Positions 44,728 to 54,053 of a DNA stretch of 64,000 bases are shown here, one piece after another (the stretch's first letter is position 1; the number at the start of each line of letters is the position of its first letter). This DNA comes from Enterobacteriaceae bacterium 4M9. Its GTDB lineage: Bacteria; Pseudomonadota; Gammaproteobacteria; Enterobacterales; Enterobacteriaceae. A program made the translations under genes and the position numbers. The notes beneath the pieces were generated by a model that was not told the origin of the DNA, did no database searches, and saw only the letters and a list, made by a program, of their open reading frames with translations. Location of the stretch: the NCBI GenBank assembly GCA_010092695.1, contig JAADJJ010000001.1:434001-498000 (forward strand). Direction: 5' to 3'.

Positions 44728-46246
44728 GGTGGTCACTCCGCAGTGCTGCTTCCATCACCTGTTCCTGTGTGAGGTCGCGGTTAATCAGGTTGGCTTTAAT
44801 TTCCCCTTCGTGCATTACCAGCACGCGGTCGCTCAGGCCGAGCACCTCTGGCAACTCTGAGGAGATAACGATGACGGCGATACCCTGTACTACCAGCTGA
44901 TTGATAAGCCGGTAAATTTCGTATTTGGCACCGATATCAATGCCGCGCGTCGGTTCGTCGAGAATGAGAATGCGTGGATTAAGCAACAGGCAGCGCGCCA
45001 GAATCGCTTTTTGTTGATTGCCGCCGCTCAGGCGGCCAATAGCCAGCTCCGGTGAAGCGGTTTTGACCTTCAGACGGGCGAGGGACTGTGCAATACAGTG
45101 CTGCTCGGCGGCATCGTCCAGCGCGCCAAACGGCCCGGAAAACTGGTCCAGCGCGGCGAGCGTTATGTTTTGCCCCACCGCCATAACGGGCACAATACCG
45201 TCGCGTTTGCGGTCTTCCGGCACCATCACGATGCCGTGTGCGATAGCCTGCTGGCAGCTATCCAGCGTGACCGGTTGGCCGTCGATAAACACCGCGCCCT
45301 CCCGTCTGCCGGGCCAGACGCCGCACAGACACTGGACCGTTTCGGTGCGCCCGGCGCCCACCAGTCCGGCAATACCCAGCACTTCGCCGCGCCGCAGGCT
45401 AAAGGAGACCTCTTTGACCCGGCGAATGTGGCGATTAACCGGATGCCAGGCGTTGAGGCGCTCCACGCGCAGGATTTCGTCGCCTGCGGTATGCGGACTG
45501 ACGGGATACAGCGCCGTCAACTCGCGGCCTACCATCATGGTAATGATATCGTCTTCGCACATTTGTCCGGCATCGCGGGTGCCAATGTGCTTACCGTCGC
45601 GAATCACGCACACGGTGTCAGAAATGGCTTTGACCTCGTTAAGCTTGTGCGAAATATAGATGCAGGCGATATCGTGCTGCTGAAGGTCGCGAATAATGTT
45701 CAGCAGTACTGCCGTTTCCTGCTCGGTGAGCGAGGCGCTTGGTTCATCAAGAATCAGTAGCCGCACCTGTTTATTCAGCGCCTTAGCAATTTCCACCAGC
45801 TGTTGTTGCCCAAGCCCCAGTTCGCTAACGCGGGTATCTGGCGAGACGTGCAGGCTGACCTGGGAGAGCAGCTTGCGACAGCGCAAGGTCATGGCGTCGT
45901 AATCCATGACGCCGCCGCGGGTAATTTCAGCGCCGAGAAAGATGTTTTCCAGCACGCTCAGGTGTTTTACCAGCGCCAGCTCCTGATGAATGATGGCGAT
46001 GCCCTTGCGTTCAGTCTCGCGAATGTTCTGCGGCGTAATTTTTTCACCGCTAAACCAGATTTCACCGCTGTAGCTGCCCGAGGGATATATGCCGCACAGC
46101 ACTTTCATCAGCGTGGATTTACCCGAGCCGTTTTCACCGCACAGCGACAGCACCTCTGCGGCGTTGACGGCCAGGCTTACGTTGTCCACCGCTTTCACCG
46201 ACCCAAAGGTTTTGGTGATGTTTTTCATTTCCAGCAGGTACGGCAT
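44705..46246 (-). CDS. xylG: Xylose ABC transporter ATPase XylG
   Basis: A 513-residue protein with two ABC domains. The N-terminal domain has an intact Walker A (GENGSGKST) and Walker B (LLILDEPSASL). The C-terminal domain has a degenerate Walker A (GLVGAGRTE) but a full signature LSGGNQQK and LILDEPTRGID. This one-active-site layout is normal for sugar importers of the RbsA/XylG type. It powers xylose import with XylF and XylH. Confidence 0.96.
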   Translation of the reverse strand: MPYLLEMKNITKTFGSVKAVDNVSLAVNAAEVLSLCGENGSGKSTLMKVLCGIYPSGSYSGEIWFSGEKITPQNIRETERKGIAIIHQELALVKHLSVLENIFLGAEITRGGVMDYDAMTLRCRKLLSQVSLHVSPDTRVSELGLGQQQLVEIAKALNKQVRLLILDEPSASLTEQETAVLLNIIRDLQQHDIACIYISHKLNEVKAISDTVCVIRDGKHIGTRDAGQMCEDDIITMMVGRELTALYPVSPHTAGDEILRVERLNAWHPVNRHIRRVKEVSFSLRRGEVLGIAGLVGAGRTETVQCLCGVWPGRREGAVFIDGQPVTLDSCQQAIAHGIVMVPEDRKRDGIVPVMAVGQNITLAALDQFSGPFGALDDAAEQHCIAQSLARLKVKTASPELAIGRLSGGNQQKAILARCLLLNPRILILDEPTRGIDIGAKYEIYRLINQLVVQGIAVIVISSELPEVLGLSDRVLVMHEGEIKANLINRDLTQEQVMEAALRSDHHVEKQPV

Positions 46247-46296
46247 AGCCCCTCCGTTGTTGCCAGCTTTATCGATACGCCTGCGCAGGCGCAGGG

Positions 46297-47289
46297 TTAC
46301 AGTTCACTTTTCTTGTGAAAGCCGTCTTTGAGGACCGTGCTGTCGAGGTTGGATTTATCCACCGGGATCGGAGTGAGCAGACGCGATGGCACGTCTTTTA
46401 GGCCGTTGTTGAGCGTGGCGTTGGACTGTGGCGTTTTGCCGTTACCTAACTCGACGGCGATGTCTGCTGCCGTATTGGCAAGCTCTGTGATGGGTTTGTA
46501 AACCGTCATGGTTTGGGTGCCAGCGATGATGCGCTTGATGCCCGCCAAATCCGCATCCTGACCGGAAATGGCGACTTTGCCCGCCAGCCCCTGAGCCTGC
46601 AATGCCTGGATGGCACCGCCTGCTGTCGCGTCGTTAGAGGCGACCACGGCGTTAATATTATTGCTGTTCGCCGTCAGGGCGTTCTCCATAATTTTTAACG
46701 CGTTTTCTGGCAGCCAGGCATCGACCCACTGATCGCCGACAACCTTTATTTTTCCGCTGTCGATATAAGGTTTTAATACATTCATCTGCCCGGCGCGGAA
46801 CAGGCGAGCGTTATTATCGACCGGAGAGCCACCCATCAGGAAATAATTGCCTGAAGGGACTTTATCGATCAGGCTCTTTGCCTGAAGTTCACCCACTTTT
46901 TCGTTATCAAACGAAATATAAAAATCAATGTCGGCATTATTTATCATGCGATCGTAGGCGATGACTTTAATGTTCTCTCGTTTGGCTTCGGCAATCACAT
47001 TGCTGAGTACTTTGCCGTTGTAGGGAATAATCACCAGTACATCAACGCCGCGATTAATCATATTTTCTATCTGCGACATTTGCGTTTCTTCACTACCATT
47101 CGCGGACTGCACATAAACACTCGCGCCCAGCGATTGCGCTTTTTTTACAAAGATATCGCGATCTTTCTGCCAGCGTTCAAGACGCAGGTCGTCAATAGCC
47201 ATACCGATCTTAACGTCTTTCGCGACGCTGGCACCGCTTGTCAGCGCCAGTACAGCGTACAGGGTCAGAAATAAGGGTTTTATTTTCAT
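46297..47289 (-). CDS. xylF: D-xylose-binding periplasmic protein
   Basis: A 330-residue binding protein with a signal peptide ending GASVA before KDVKIGMAIDDLRLERWQKD. Sugar-contact blocks include DADIDFYISFDNEK-like NADIDFYISFDNEKVG and VASNDATAGGAIQAL. ATG 47289 is chosen because AGGT lies nine bases upstream; the ATG two codons earlier is too close. First gene of xylFGH, divergent from xylA. Confidence 0.96.
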   Translation of the reverse strand: MKIKPLFLTLYAVLALTSGASVAKDVKIGMAIDDLRLERWQKDRDIFVKKAQSLGASVYVQSANGSEETQMSQIENMINRGVDVLVIIPYNGKVLSNVIAEAKRENIKVIAYDRMINNADIDFYISFDNEKVGELQAKSLIDKVPSGNYFLMGGSPVDNNARLFRAGQMNVLKPYIDSGKIKVVGDQWVDAWLPENALKIMENALTANSNNINAVVASNDATAGGAIQALQAQGLAGKVAISGQDADLAGIKRIIAGTQTMTVYKPITELANTAADIAVELGNGKTPQSNATLNNGLKDVPSRLLTPIPVDKSNLDSTVLKDGFHKKSEL

Positions 47290-47484
47290 CGTCATTATAC
47301 CTGTTGCAGTGAATAGGAGAGAAAAGTCATTACCGTCAGGCGTGTGCCGGAATTGTTATCAGGATAATCAGGCTTGGCAATTACTGATTTTTATCCCGGC
47401 GTTATGATTTTTGGTTTATTGGTGGAATGTTCGAGGTGGATCGCCTTTTTCATTTCAGGCTTGCTGTCTGTCAGGGCATTATTT

Positions 47485-47565
47485 TGAGAGCTGGCGCACA
47501 GTTGGGTATTCTGTGAATCGCAGAGTGAAATAACGTAATTGAGCAGCCAGGAGGAAAATTCCAGG
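47485..47565 (+). promoter_or_regulatory. CRP and XylR sites in the xylF-xylA gap
   Basis: TGAGAGCTGGCGCACA (47485-47500) fits a CRP site and corresponds to the E. coli xyl CRP site. GAAATAACGTAATTGAGCAG (47527-47546) and the following GGAAAATTCCA region align with the E. coli XylR half-sites before xylA. The rest of the 316-bp gap carries no gene. Confidence 0.7.
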
Positions 47566-47605
47566 ATGAGTAAGCTTTTTTCACCGCAGAATAACGGAGC
47601 TCATT

Positions 47606-48928
47606 ATGGAAGCGTATTTTGACCAGCTTGACCGCGTGCGTTACGAAGGCCCGAAAACCACTAACCCGCTGGCCTTTCGCCACTACGATCCGGACGAACG
47701 CGTCCTTGGCAGACGCATGGAAGACCATCTGCGCTTTGCCGCCTGTTACTGGCATACCTTCTGCTGGGACGGTTCAGATATGTTTGGCGTGGGGGCTTTC
47801 GAACGCCCCTGGCAACAGTCCGGCGACGCGCTGGCGCTGGCCCGGCGCAAAGCCGATGTCGCCTTTGAGTTTTTCCACAAACTCAATGTGCCGTATTACT
47901 GCTTTCACGACGTGGATGTGTCGCCGCAGGGGGCAACGCTTCGGGAGTATCAGTCAAACCTCGACAGCATGGTGGACGTCCTGGGCGCAAAGCAGCAGGA
48001 GAGCGGCGTGAAGCTCCTGTGGGGTACTGCCAACTGCTTTACCCACCCGCGCTATGGGGCCGGCGCAGCCACCAGTCCTGACCCGGAGGTCTTCGCCTGG
48101 GCGGCAAGCCAGGTCGTGAGCGCCATGAACGCCACTCATCGCCTTGGCGGCGAGAACTATGTGCTGTGGGGCGGGCGTGAAGGCTACGAAACCCTGCTCA
48201 ATACCGACCTGCGTCAGGAGCGTGAGCAGATTGGCCGCTTTATGCAAATGGTGGTGGAGCATAAGCATAAAATCGGCTTCCAGGGCACGCTGCTGATTGA
48301 GCCAAAGCCGCAGGAGCCGACAAAACATCAGTACGATTACGATGCGGCTACGGTGTACGGTTTCTTGCGCCAGTTTGGGCTGGAAAAAGAGATTAAGCTC
48401 AATATTGAGGCTAACCACGCGACGCTGGCTGGGCACTCGTTTCACCATGAAATCGCCACTGCCATTGCGCTTGGCGTGTTTGGCTCGGTTGATGCAAACC
48501 GCGGCGACCCGCAGCTTGGCTGGGATACCGACCAGTTTCCCAACAGCGTGGAAGAAAATGCGCTGGTGATGTATGAAATTCTCAAAGCCGGAGGCTTTAC
48601 CACCGGCGGCCTCAATTTTGACGCCAAAGTGCGCCGCCAGAGCAGCGATAAATATGACGTATTCTATGGTCACATCGGCGCAATGGACACCATGGCGCTG
48701 GCGCTGAAAGTTGCCGCGCGCATGATTGAAGACGGCGAGCTGAACAAACGGGTAGCTCAGCGCTACGCGGGCTGGAACAGCGAGTTTGGTCAGCAAATCC
48801 TTCAGGGCCAGCTTAGCCTTGAGCAGATAGCGCATTATGCGCAGCAGCACAGCCTTGCCCCGCATCACCGCAGCGGCCATCAGGAACAGCTGGAAAACCT
48901 GGTCAATCACTATATTTTTGATAAATAA
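47606..48928 (+). CDS. xylA: Xylose isomerase
   Basis: A 440-residue cytosolic enzyme converting D-xylose to D-xylulose, the E. coli length. Catalytic and metal-binding blocks: FHDVDVSPQG, VLWGGREGYETLLNTD, IEPKPQEPTKHQYDYDA, LNIEANHATLAGHSFHHE and DANRGDPQLGWDTDQFP. ACGGAG lies before the ATG. First gene of xylAB. Confidence 0.97.
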   Translation: MEAYFDQLDRVRYEGPKTTNPLAFRHYDPDERVLGRRMEDHLRFAACYWHTFCWDGSDMFGVGAFERPWQQSGDALALARRKADVAFEFFHKLNVPYYCFHDVDVSPQGATLREYQSNLDSMVDVLGAKQQESGVKLLWGTANCFTHPRYGAGAATSPDPEVFAWAASQVVSAMNATHRLGGENYVLWGGREGYETLLNTDLRQEREQIGRFMQMVVEHKHKIGFQGTLLIEPKPQEPTKHQYDYDAATVYGFLRQFGLEKEIKLNIEANHATLAGHSFHHEIATAIALGVFGSVDANRGDPQLGWDTDQFPNSVEENALVMYEILKAGGFTTGGLNFDAKVRRQSSDKYDVFYGHIGAMDTMALALKVAARMIEDGELNKRVAQRYAGWNSEFGQQILQGQLSLEQIAHYAQQHSLAPHHRSGHQEQLENLVNHYIFDK

Positions 48929-48933
48929 CGCCG

Positions 48934-48956
48934 TGCGCCGCGGCATGCGCGGCGCA
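48934..48956 (+). terminator. Stem-loop between xylA and xylB
   Basis: Stem TGCGCCGCG / CGCGGCGCA around a 5-nt loop, followed by TTTTG, 5 bp after the xylA stop. Probably a partial terminator that lowers xylB expression. Confidence 0.6.
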
Positions 48957-48974
48957 TTTTGAAGGAGTGCGCAT

Positions 48975-50429
48975 ATGTACATTGGCATCGATCTGGGTAC
49001 GTCAGGCGTGAAAACGCTGCTGCTTGACGAGCAGGGGGAACTGCTGGTTTCGCACACTGAGCCGCTTAGCGTATCGCGCCCACATCCGCTGTGGTCGGAA
49101 CAGGACCCGCAGCTGTGGTGGCAGGCAACAGACAGAGCCATGCGCGCGCTCGGCCAGCAGTATTCTTTGCAGGAGGTTAAGGCCATTGGCTTGTCCGGCC
49201 AGATGCACGGGGCGACGCTGCTGGACAAGCAGCACAACGTGCTGCGCCCGGCCATTTTGTGGAACGATGGGCGTTGCGCCGAGGAGTGCCGCTGGCTGGA
49301 CGAACAGGTGGCGCAGGCGCGCAGCATTACGGGTAATCTCATCATGCCGGGATTCACCGCGCCAAAGCTTGTCTGGGTGGCGCGTAACGAACCGGAGATC
49401 TTCAGCCGGGTCGATAAGGTGTTACTGCCAAAAGACTATCTGCGCCTGCGGTTAACCGGCGAATGTGCCAGCGATATGTCAGATGCTGCTGGCACCCTCT
49501 GGCTTGACGTTGCACGGCGCGACTGGAGTGATGACATGCTCAGCGCCTGCAAACTGAGCCGCGATAACATGCCCGCTCTGTTTGAGGGCTGTGCCATTAC
49601 CGGTGAACTGCGGCCCGAGATTGCGAAAAGCTGGGGGATGGCGGTAGTGCCGGTGGTGGCAGGCGGCGGTGATAACGCCGCAGGCGCCGTGGGTGTCGGT
49701 ATTGTTAATCCGGGTCAGGCCATGCTGTCGCTTGGCACCTCTGGGGTGTACTTTGCCGTGAGCGATGGCTTTTTGAGTCGCCTGGAGCGTGCGGTACACA
49801 GTTTCTGCCATGCGTTGCCACAGCGCTGGCATTTGATGTCGGTGATGTTGAGTGCGGCATCGTGCTTTGACTGGGCTGCACGCCTCACCGGTTCAGGCAG
49901 CGTACCAGAGTTAATTAGCGCCGCACGTCACGCCAGCGATACGGCCGGGCCGGTGTGGTTCCTGCCGTATCTTTCCGGCGAGCGTACACCGCATAATAAC
50001 CCGCAGGCGAAGGGCGCATTTTTTGGCCTGACTCATCAACATGGCAAGGCTGAGCTGGCGCGCGCCGTGCTGGAGGGTGTTGGCTTTGGGCTGGCAGAGG
50101 GGATGGAGGTGGTTCACGCCTGCGGCATTCGTCCTGACAGCGTGACGCTTATTGGGGGTGGGGCGCGAAGCACGTACTGGCGTCAGATGCTGGCCGATAT
50201 CAGCGGCCAGACGCTGGATTACCGCACAGGAGGTGATGTCGGCCCGGCACTGGGAGCCGCCAGGCTGGCGCAGGTGGCGCTCAACCCAACGCGTGAACTG
50301 AGCACTCTGCTGCCCGATTTGCCGCTGGAACAGCGCCATACGCCAGACAGCGCTCGTCATCAGCAGTACCTCGAACGGCGACAAACGTTCAGCGCCCTGT
50401 ATGAGCAACTCGCGCCATTGATGTCCTGA
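48975..50429 (+). CDS. xylB: Xylulokinase
   Basis: A 484-residue FGGY-family kinase that makes xylulose 5-phosphate from xylulose and ATP. MYIGIDLGTSGVKTLLLDEQ is the phosphate-binding start; GLSGQMHGATLLD and VAGGGDNAAGAVGVG hold the catalytic region, and LIGGGARSTYWRQMLADI binds adenosine. AAGGAG precedes the ATG. An imperfect stem-loop without a T run follows the gene (50446-50476). Confidence 0.96.
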   Translation: MYIGIDLGTSGVKTLLLDEQGELLVSHTEPLSVSRPHPLWSEQDPQLWWQATDRAMRALGQQYSLQEVKAIGLSGQMHGATLLDKQHNVLRPAILWNDGRCAEECRWLDEQVAQARSITGNLIMPGFTAPKLVWVARNEPEIFSRVDKVLLPKDYLRLRLTGECASDMSDAAGTLWLDVARRDWSDDMLSACKLSRDNMPALFEGCAITGELRPEIAKSWGMAVVPVVAGGGDNAAGAVGVGIVNPGQAMLSLGTSGVYFAVSDGFLSRLERAVHSFCHALPQRWHLMSVMLSAASCFDWAARLTGSGSVPELISAARHASDTAGPVWFLPYLSGERTPHNNPQAKGAFFGLTHQHGKAELARAVLEGVGFGLAEGMEVVHACGIRPDSVTLIGGGARSTYWRQMLADISGQTLDYRTGGDVGPALGAARLAQVALNPTRELSTLLPDLPLEQRHTPDSARHQQYLERRQTFSALYEQLAPLMS

Positions 50430-50566
50430 ATTATTTATAGTGTGAATAACTGCCAGGTATTATTCCTGGTGGTTATCATTGCTGCGCGTTTTAATAATTC
50501 ATGCGATTTACTTTCGCAAAAAACACGGCTAAGAATGCTTCCTTTAATACACAGGGATATTGGGAT

Positions 50567-51010
50567 ATGGAAAATCAGGCCGTGAAGACCTCTGCTGCGT
50601 TTAACGTGGCGTCATGGATTGCGCTGATGGGCGGCGTTGTGGCCTATCTGATTGGGCTGTGGAACGCCCAGATGCAGCTTAACGAGAAAGGCTATTACTT
50701 TGCCGTGCTGGTGCTCGGGCTGTTTGCTGCCATCTCGTTGCAAAAGACGGTGCGTGACCGTATTGAAAATGTGCCGACCACCGCGCTGTATTACGGTGCC
50801 TGCCTGGCCGCGTTTGCGGTTTCAGTGGCGCTGCTGCTGGTTGGCCTGTGGAATGCCGAGCTACTCCTGAGTGAGAAAGGCTTTTACGGGCTGGCGTTCT
50901 TTTTGTGCCTGTATGGCGCGATTGCGGTGCAGAAAAACGTGCGTGACAGTGGCACCCGCCTGTTGGGACAACCGCGTGATAATCCGGAATTGCCGGACGA
51001 AAACGATTAA
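50567..51010 (+). CDS. yiaA: Inner-membrane protein YiaA
   Basis: A 147-residue protein with four membrane helices in two similar halves. Each half has a GLWNAxxxLxEKGxY signature (GLWNAQMQLNEKGYYFAVLVLGLF and GLWNAELLLSEKGFYGLAFFLCLYG) followed by QKxVRD. It matches E. coli YiaA; the function is unknown. ATG 50567 gives the family start. The neighbouring yiaB of E. coli was not found here. Confidence 0.9.
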   Translation: MENQAVKTSAAFNVASWIALMGGVVAYLIGLWNAQMQLNEKGYYFAVLVLGLFAAISLQKTVRDRIENVPTTALYYGACLAAFAVSVALLLVGLWNAELLLSEKGFYGLAFFLCLYGAIAVQKNVRDSGTRLLGQPRDNPELPDEND

Positions 51011-51017
51011 TTAACGG

Positions 51018-51043
51018 CACAGGCTCCGCATGCGGAGCCTGTG
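51018..51043 (+). terminator. Perfect 26-bp palindrome after yiaA
   Basis: Arms CACAGGCTCCGCA and TGCGGAGCCTGTG form an uninterrupted palindrome 7 bp past the yiaA stop. There is no T run after it. Its core is nearly identical to the terminator at 61497-61522 on the other side of the island. Confidence 0.75.
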
Positions 51044-51201
51044 ATAAATTCCCCCGCAGTCGTTGCTTCTCCATGTCTGCCTGCGTCCTGCGCTCTCGCG
51101 CTCTAACAGACCTCGCCAGTCAGAGGTTGAGGGAGCACCGTTTTTTCTGCTGTAGCCCTGTTATCAATGCTTACTTTTCTAAAGTTAAAAGGTTTGGATT
51201 T

Positions 51202-51894
51202 TTATTTCGCCAGATTCTGAATTATATGAATAAATATTTTTTCTCCATTTAATCCAGCTGAATAGCGTAAAGCGTAATCTACTTTTTCGCTAAAAATAAA
51301 ATACAACATTTCAATGCCTTTGTTGTAATAAGCCATGTAAAGAGAAGGATATAGGAGCTGTAACCTTCGGGCTTGCTGTGCTGCATATTGCACTTTGCCG
51401 TAAAACGATGCAGCGGTTACTACAATCATCGAGCGTCTATTTATTTGATTGAAAACTGAGTTGCTAAATCCAGGTGAGTTTATTATTAGCGTAGATAAAG
51501 AACTGGCGATAGCTGCCTTTGTGGCTCTTCCGCTATAATATCCTGCTAAGAATTTTGTTAGCTGCATATCCAGTTCTTGTATTTTTGTAATGTTTGATTT
51601 GTTTATTTCTTCATCAATAAACATTTCCATCATTTCGGTAACAATATTCGGATGTTTATATAATTCAGCTAGTGCTTTTAGGAATCTTTTGTCTTCAGAT
51701 TTTAGTTGATTACATTCATTGATGTATTTATCGAAAAAGCATGAGCTATACCATGATGCTCTTTCTATACCGGATTTAATATCTTCAACTGTATGCAAGC
51801 TGTTCCCTGCTACGGCCTTGATTGCTCATTCTAGGGCAATAGCTGCTTCTCTCTCAGCTGCCATTCTGGATCTGATGTGTAATGTTACATCCAT
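51202..51894 (-). pseudogene. Unknown gene with an in-frame TGA near its start
   Basis: An AT-rich gene of unknown function. The best start is ATG 51894 (AAGGGA nine bases upstream; MDVTLHIRSRMAAEREAAIA), but codon 23 is TGA (51826-51828). The frame then continues 208 codons to 51202 with an uninterrupted, protein-like sequence (SWYSSCFFDKYINECNQLK...TKFLAGYYSGRATKAAIASSLSTLIIN). TTG 51798 could restart translation and give 198 residues. No known domain is recognised; the composition is that of a soluble helical protein with a hydrophobic middle. Its neighbour on the other strand encodes two small membrane proteins. Confidence 0.55.
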
Positions 51895-51958
51895 TGCGGA
51901 CTTTCCCTTTTCATGATAAATATCACTAAGTTCTTTAGTTTATCATGAGGACGATATT

Positions 51959-52204
51959 TTGAAAAAATTGATTTTTAATGTTTGTTTATTTTTATTTTTA
52001 TTTTTATTTTTATTTTTATTTTTGTTTTTAATTATTGTGGCATTGATGTTTGAAATTTTTTTCAGGCTCATTCCTATTGATTATGTTATAAGGGTGATGG
52101 ATGTTGTGTTTTTTTGGTGGGGGGCATCATTTGATTTGTTGTTTATTTCTTTAATTTTTTGTCTTCCTTTAGGAAGGGGGGGAGATAATGCTGAATATTT
52201 TTAG
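51959..52204 (+). CDS. Small membrane protein with a Leu-Phe repeat
   Basis: An 81-residue protein starting at TTG 51959, with GAGGA seven bases upstream. Two strongly hydrophobic segments: residues about 5-33 containing seven Leu-Phe pairs, and about 45-72. The Leu-Phe tract is encoded by a tandem TTTATT repeat. It overlaps the next gene by 17 bp. No family recognised. Very AT-rich compared with the backbone, so probably acquired. Confidence 0.55.
   Translation: MKKLIFNVCLFLFLFLFLFLFLFLIIVALMFEIFFRLIPIDYVIRVMDVVFFWWGASFDLLFISLIFCLPLGRGGDNAEYF
51985..52020 (+). repeat. Hexanucleotide tandem repeat (TTTATT)6
   Basis: Six perfect TTTATT units followed by two degenerate ones (TTTGTT, TTTAAT). 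The unit is two codons, so slippage would change the number of Leu-Phe pairs in the membrane helix without shifting the frame. Confidence 0.85.
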
Positions 52205-52376
52205 ATTTTTATTTAAGGATGTGATTTGGGATTTGTTCATTTACCTGGAGTTATTTTTTCTTTTTGTGGTTTTTTATTTTTTAGTGCCTGACTATTGGTT
52301 TTTATGCAGTGTTCTAACAGTGGTTATTGTTGGGGGTATAAGAGTTTATATTTCAGTTAAAAAAAGCGAGAAGTGA
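52188..52376 (+). CDS. Small membrane protein, coupled to the previous gene
   Basis: A 62-residue protein (MLNIFRFLFKDVIWDLFIYL...) with two membrane helices (about 12-32 and 34-55) and a basic tail VYISVKKSEK. A GGGGGGAG ribosome-binding site lies inside the preceding gene, which it overlaps. No family recognised. With its neighbour it could form a small membrane pair; an immunity role is only a guess. Confidence 0.5.
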   Translation: MLNIFRFLFKDVIWDLFIYLELFFLFVVFYFLVPDYWFLCSVLTVVIVGGIRVYISVKKSEK

Positions 52377-52458
52377 AAATCATTAGCTAAGATCCGAGTA
52401 CACACCCCTGGGTTCCCAGATTGAACATAACATCTGGCTCCTGTACCGCCTATGTAAT

Positions 52459-52503
52459 GGCTCAATGATAATGTCTAAGTATAGCTCATTAGGAATGTCC
52501 AGG
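52459..52503 (+). repeat. Left terminal repeat of the ISNCY-type unit
   Basis: In order: GGCTCAATGATAATGTCTAA, a 5-bp spacer, GCTCATTAG, G, AATGTCCAGG. The AATGTC motif occurs twice, as expected for transposase-binding subsites. The start codon of the transposase is 58 bp further right. Confidence 0.65.
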
Positions 52504-52560
52504 TTATAGTTTCAATCCTATGCCTAGACTCGACTCGCTTATCCTGATGAGGAGTTCTCT

Positions 52561-53961
52561 ATGGCTATATCTGACGCCGGGATGTTCACCGTGAAAGAAA
52601 TCAACCGCCTCAAAATCCTTCAGGATGTCATCGACCGCAACCTGCGGCCTGGCAAAGCAGCGGAAATGCTCGGCATCACGCCGCGTCATTGCAGCCGGTT
52701 GCTCAAACGTTACCGCCAGTCTGGGCCGCTTGACATGAATAACCAGAGTCGTGGCCGTACCGGAAACCGCCTGTTACCGCATTCACTTACCGATCAGGCA
52801 TTGGGCATCATCCGGGAACGCTATCGCGATTTTGGACCGACATTAGCACGGGAAAAGCTCGAGGAAGTTCACGGTCTCGTTCTCGGCAAGGAAACCATCA
52901 GACGCCTCATGATAAAAGCCGGACTTTGGATCCCTCGAAGACAACGCGCACCAAAAATTCATCAGCCCCGTTACCGGCGGCCCTGTACTGGCGAGCTGAT
53001 ACAGATTGATGGCTGTGATCATCACTGGTTTGAAAACCGGGGTCAGCCCTGTACGGCACTGGTTTATGTTGATGATGCCACCAGTCGCCTGATGCACCTG
53101 CTGTTTGTGAAATCTGAGTCCACATTTACCTATTTTGAAGCGACACGTGGCTATATCGAAAAGTACGGTAAGCCCATGATCCTCTACAGCGATAAAGCCA
53201 GTGTCTTCAGGGTTAATAATAAGCATGCCACCACCGGGCCCGGTGAAACTCAGTTTGCCAGGGCCATGCGCGGCCTCAATATCACCCCGCTGTGCGCAGA
53301 AACCAGTCAGGCAAAAGGCCGTGTGGAACGTGCTCATCTGACACTTCAGGACCGGCTGGTTAAGGAGCTCAGGCTTAAGGGGATCTCTACGATAGAAGCC
53401 GCCAATGCATTTGCAGAAGAATACATGGCGGATTATAACCGGCGCTTTGCCAAAGAACCCTTGCATGATTTTAACGCGCACCGGCCGCTGGCATTAGATG
53501 ATGACCTTAATGCGGAATTTACCTGGCGAGAGCCCCGTCGTGTATCAAAAAGTCTGACCGTACAATACGATAAAATGCTCTATCTGATTGAGGACACAGA
53601 ATACAGTCGAAGAGCCATCGGCAAGTATATTGATGTCTGGCATTATCCTGACGGGCATAAGGAACTGCGACTACATGGTGTGCTACTGCCCTACTCCACC
53701 TATGACCGTCTTTCTGAAGTTGATCCCGTCGCAATTGTGGAAAACAAGCGACTTGGCCATGTGCTGGATGTTGCCCGTCAGGTCCAGAGAAAACGAGACA
53801 ATAATCGCTCACAATCGTTACCTTCTTCTGGTGATGAGCCTTCCCGCAGACGGCACGCGCCCAGTATCAACAAATCGCAGCGTTCTCTGAATGAGGAGGA
53901 CCTGCTTGAAGCAATGATAAAGCTTCAGGGGAGCTCTGAGGCTATTTTTGGTAAAAGATGA
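52561..53961 (+). CDS. ISNCY-family (IS1202-group) transposase
   Basis: A 466-residue DDE transposase. N-terminal helix-turn-helix (NLRPGKAAEMLGITPRHCSRLLKRYRQSG), then an rve-type core: first Asp in LIQIDGCDHHWFE, second Asp in PMILYSDKASVFR and Glu in QAKGRVERAHLTLQDRLVKELR. The C-terminal region is basic with a Ser/Arg-rich tail. All catalytic residues are present and the frame is intact, so it may be active. ATG 52561 follows GAGGAG. Confidence 0.9.
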   Translation: MAISDAGMFTVKEINRLKILQDVIDRNLRPGKAAEMLGITPRHCSRLLKRYRQSGPLDMNNQSRGRTGNRLLPHSLTDQALGIIRERYRDFGPTLAREKLEEVHGLVLGKETIRRLMIKAGLWIPRRQRAPKIHQPRYRRPCTGELIQIDGCDHHWFENRGQPCTALVYVDDATSRLMHLLFVKSESTFTYFEATRGYIEKYGKPMILYSDKASVFRVNNKHATTGPGETQFARAMRGLNITPLCAETSQAKGRVERAHLTLQDRLVKELRLKGISTIEAANAFAEEYMADYNRRFAKEPLHDFNAHRPLALDDDLNAEFTWREPRRVSKSLTVQYDKMLYLIEDTEYSRRAIGKYIDVWHYPDGHKELRLHGVLLPYSTYDRLSEVDPVAIVENKRLGHVLDVARQVQRKRDNNRSQSLPSSGDEPSRRRHAPSINKSQRSLNEEDLLEAMIKLQGSSEAIFGKR

Positions 53962-54019
53962 ACCCGAGGCATGGCGTGATGGCTCTCAAGGGACGCCATG
54001 AGCGAGGAGCGGAAGTTGC

Positions 54020-54043
54020 AGAGCCCAGTAACTGAGCTCTTTT
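54020..54043 (+). terminator. Terminator after the transposase gene
   Basis: Interrupted palindrome AGAGC.CAGT / ACTG.GCTCT followed by TTT, about 58 bp past the transposase stop. Confidence 0.5.
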
Positions 54044-54053
54044 GCATAAATGC

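Noticed and set aside
51826..51828. Second selenocysteine codon in the unknown gene at 51202-51894
   Set aside because: No SECIS-like hairpin with a GUCU-type loop follows at the right distance, and the gene is not a redox protein by any visible motif.
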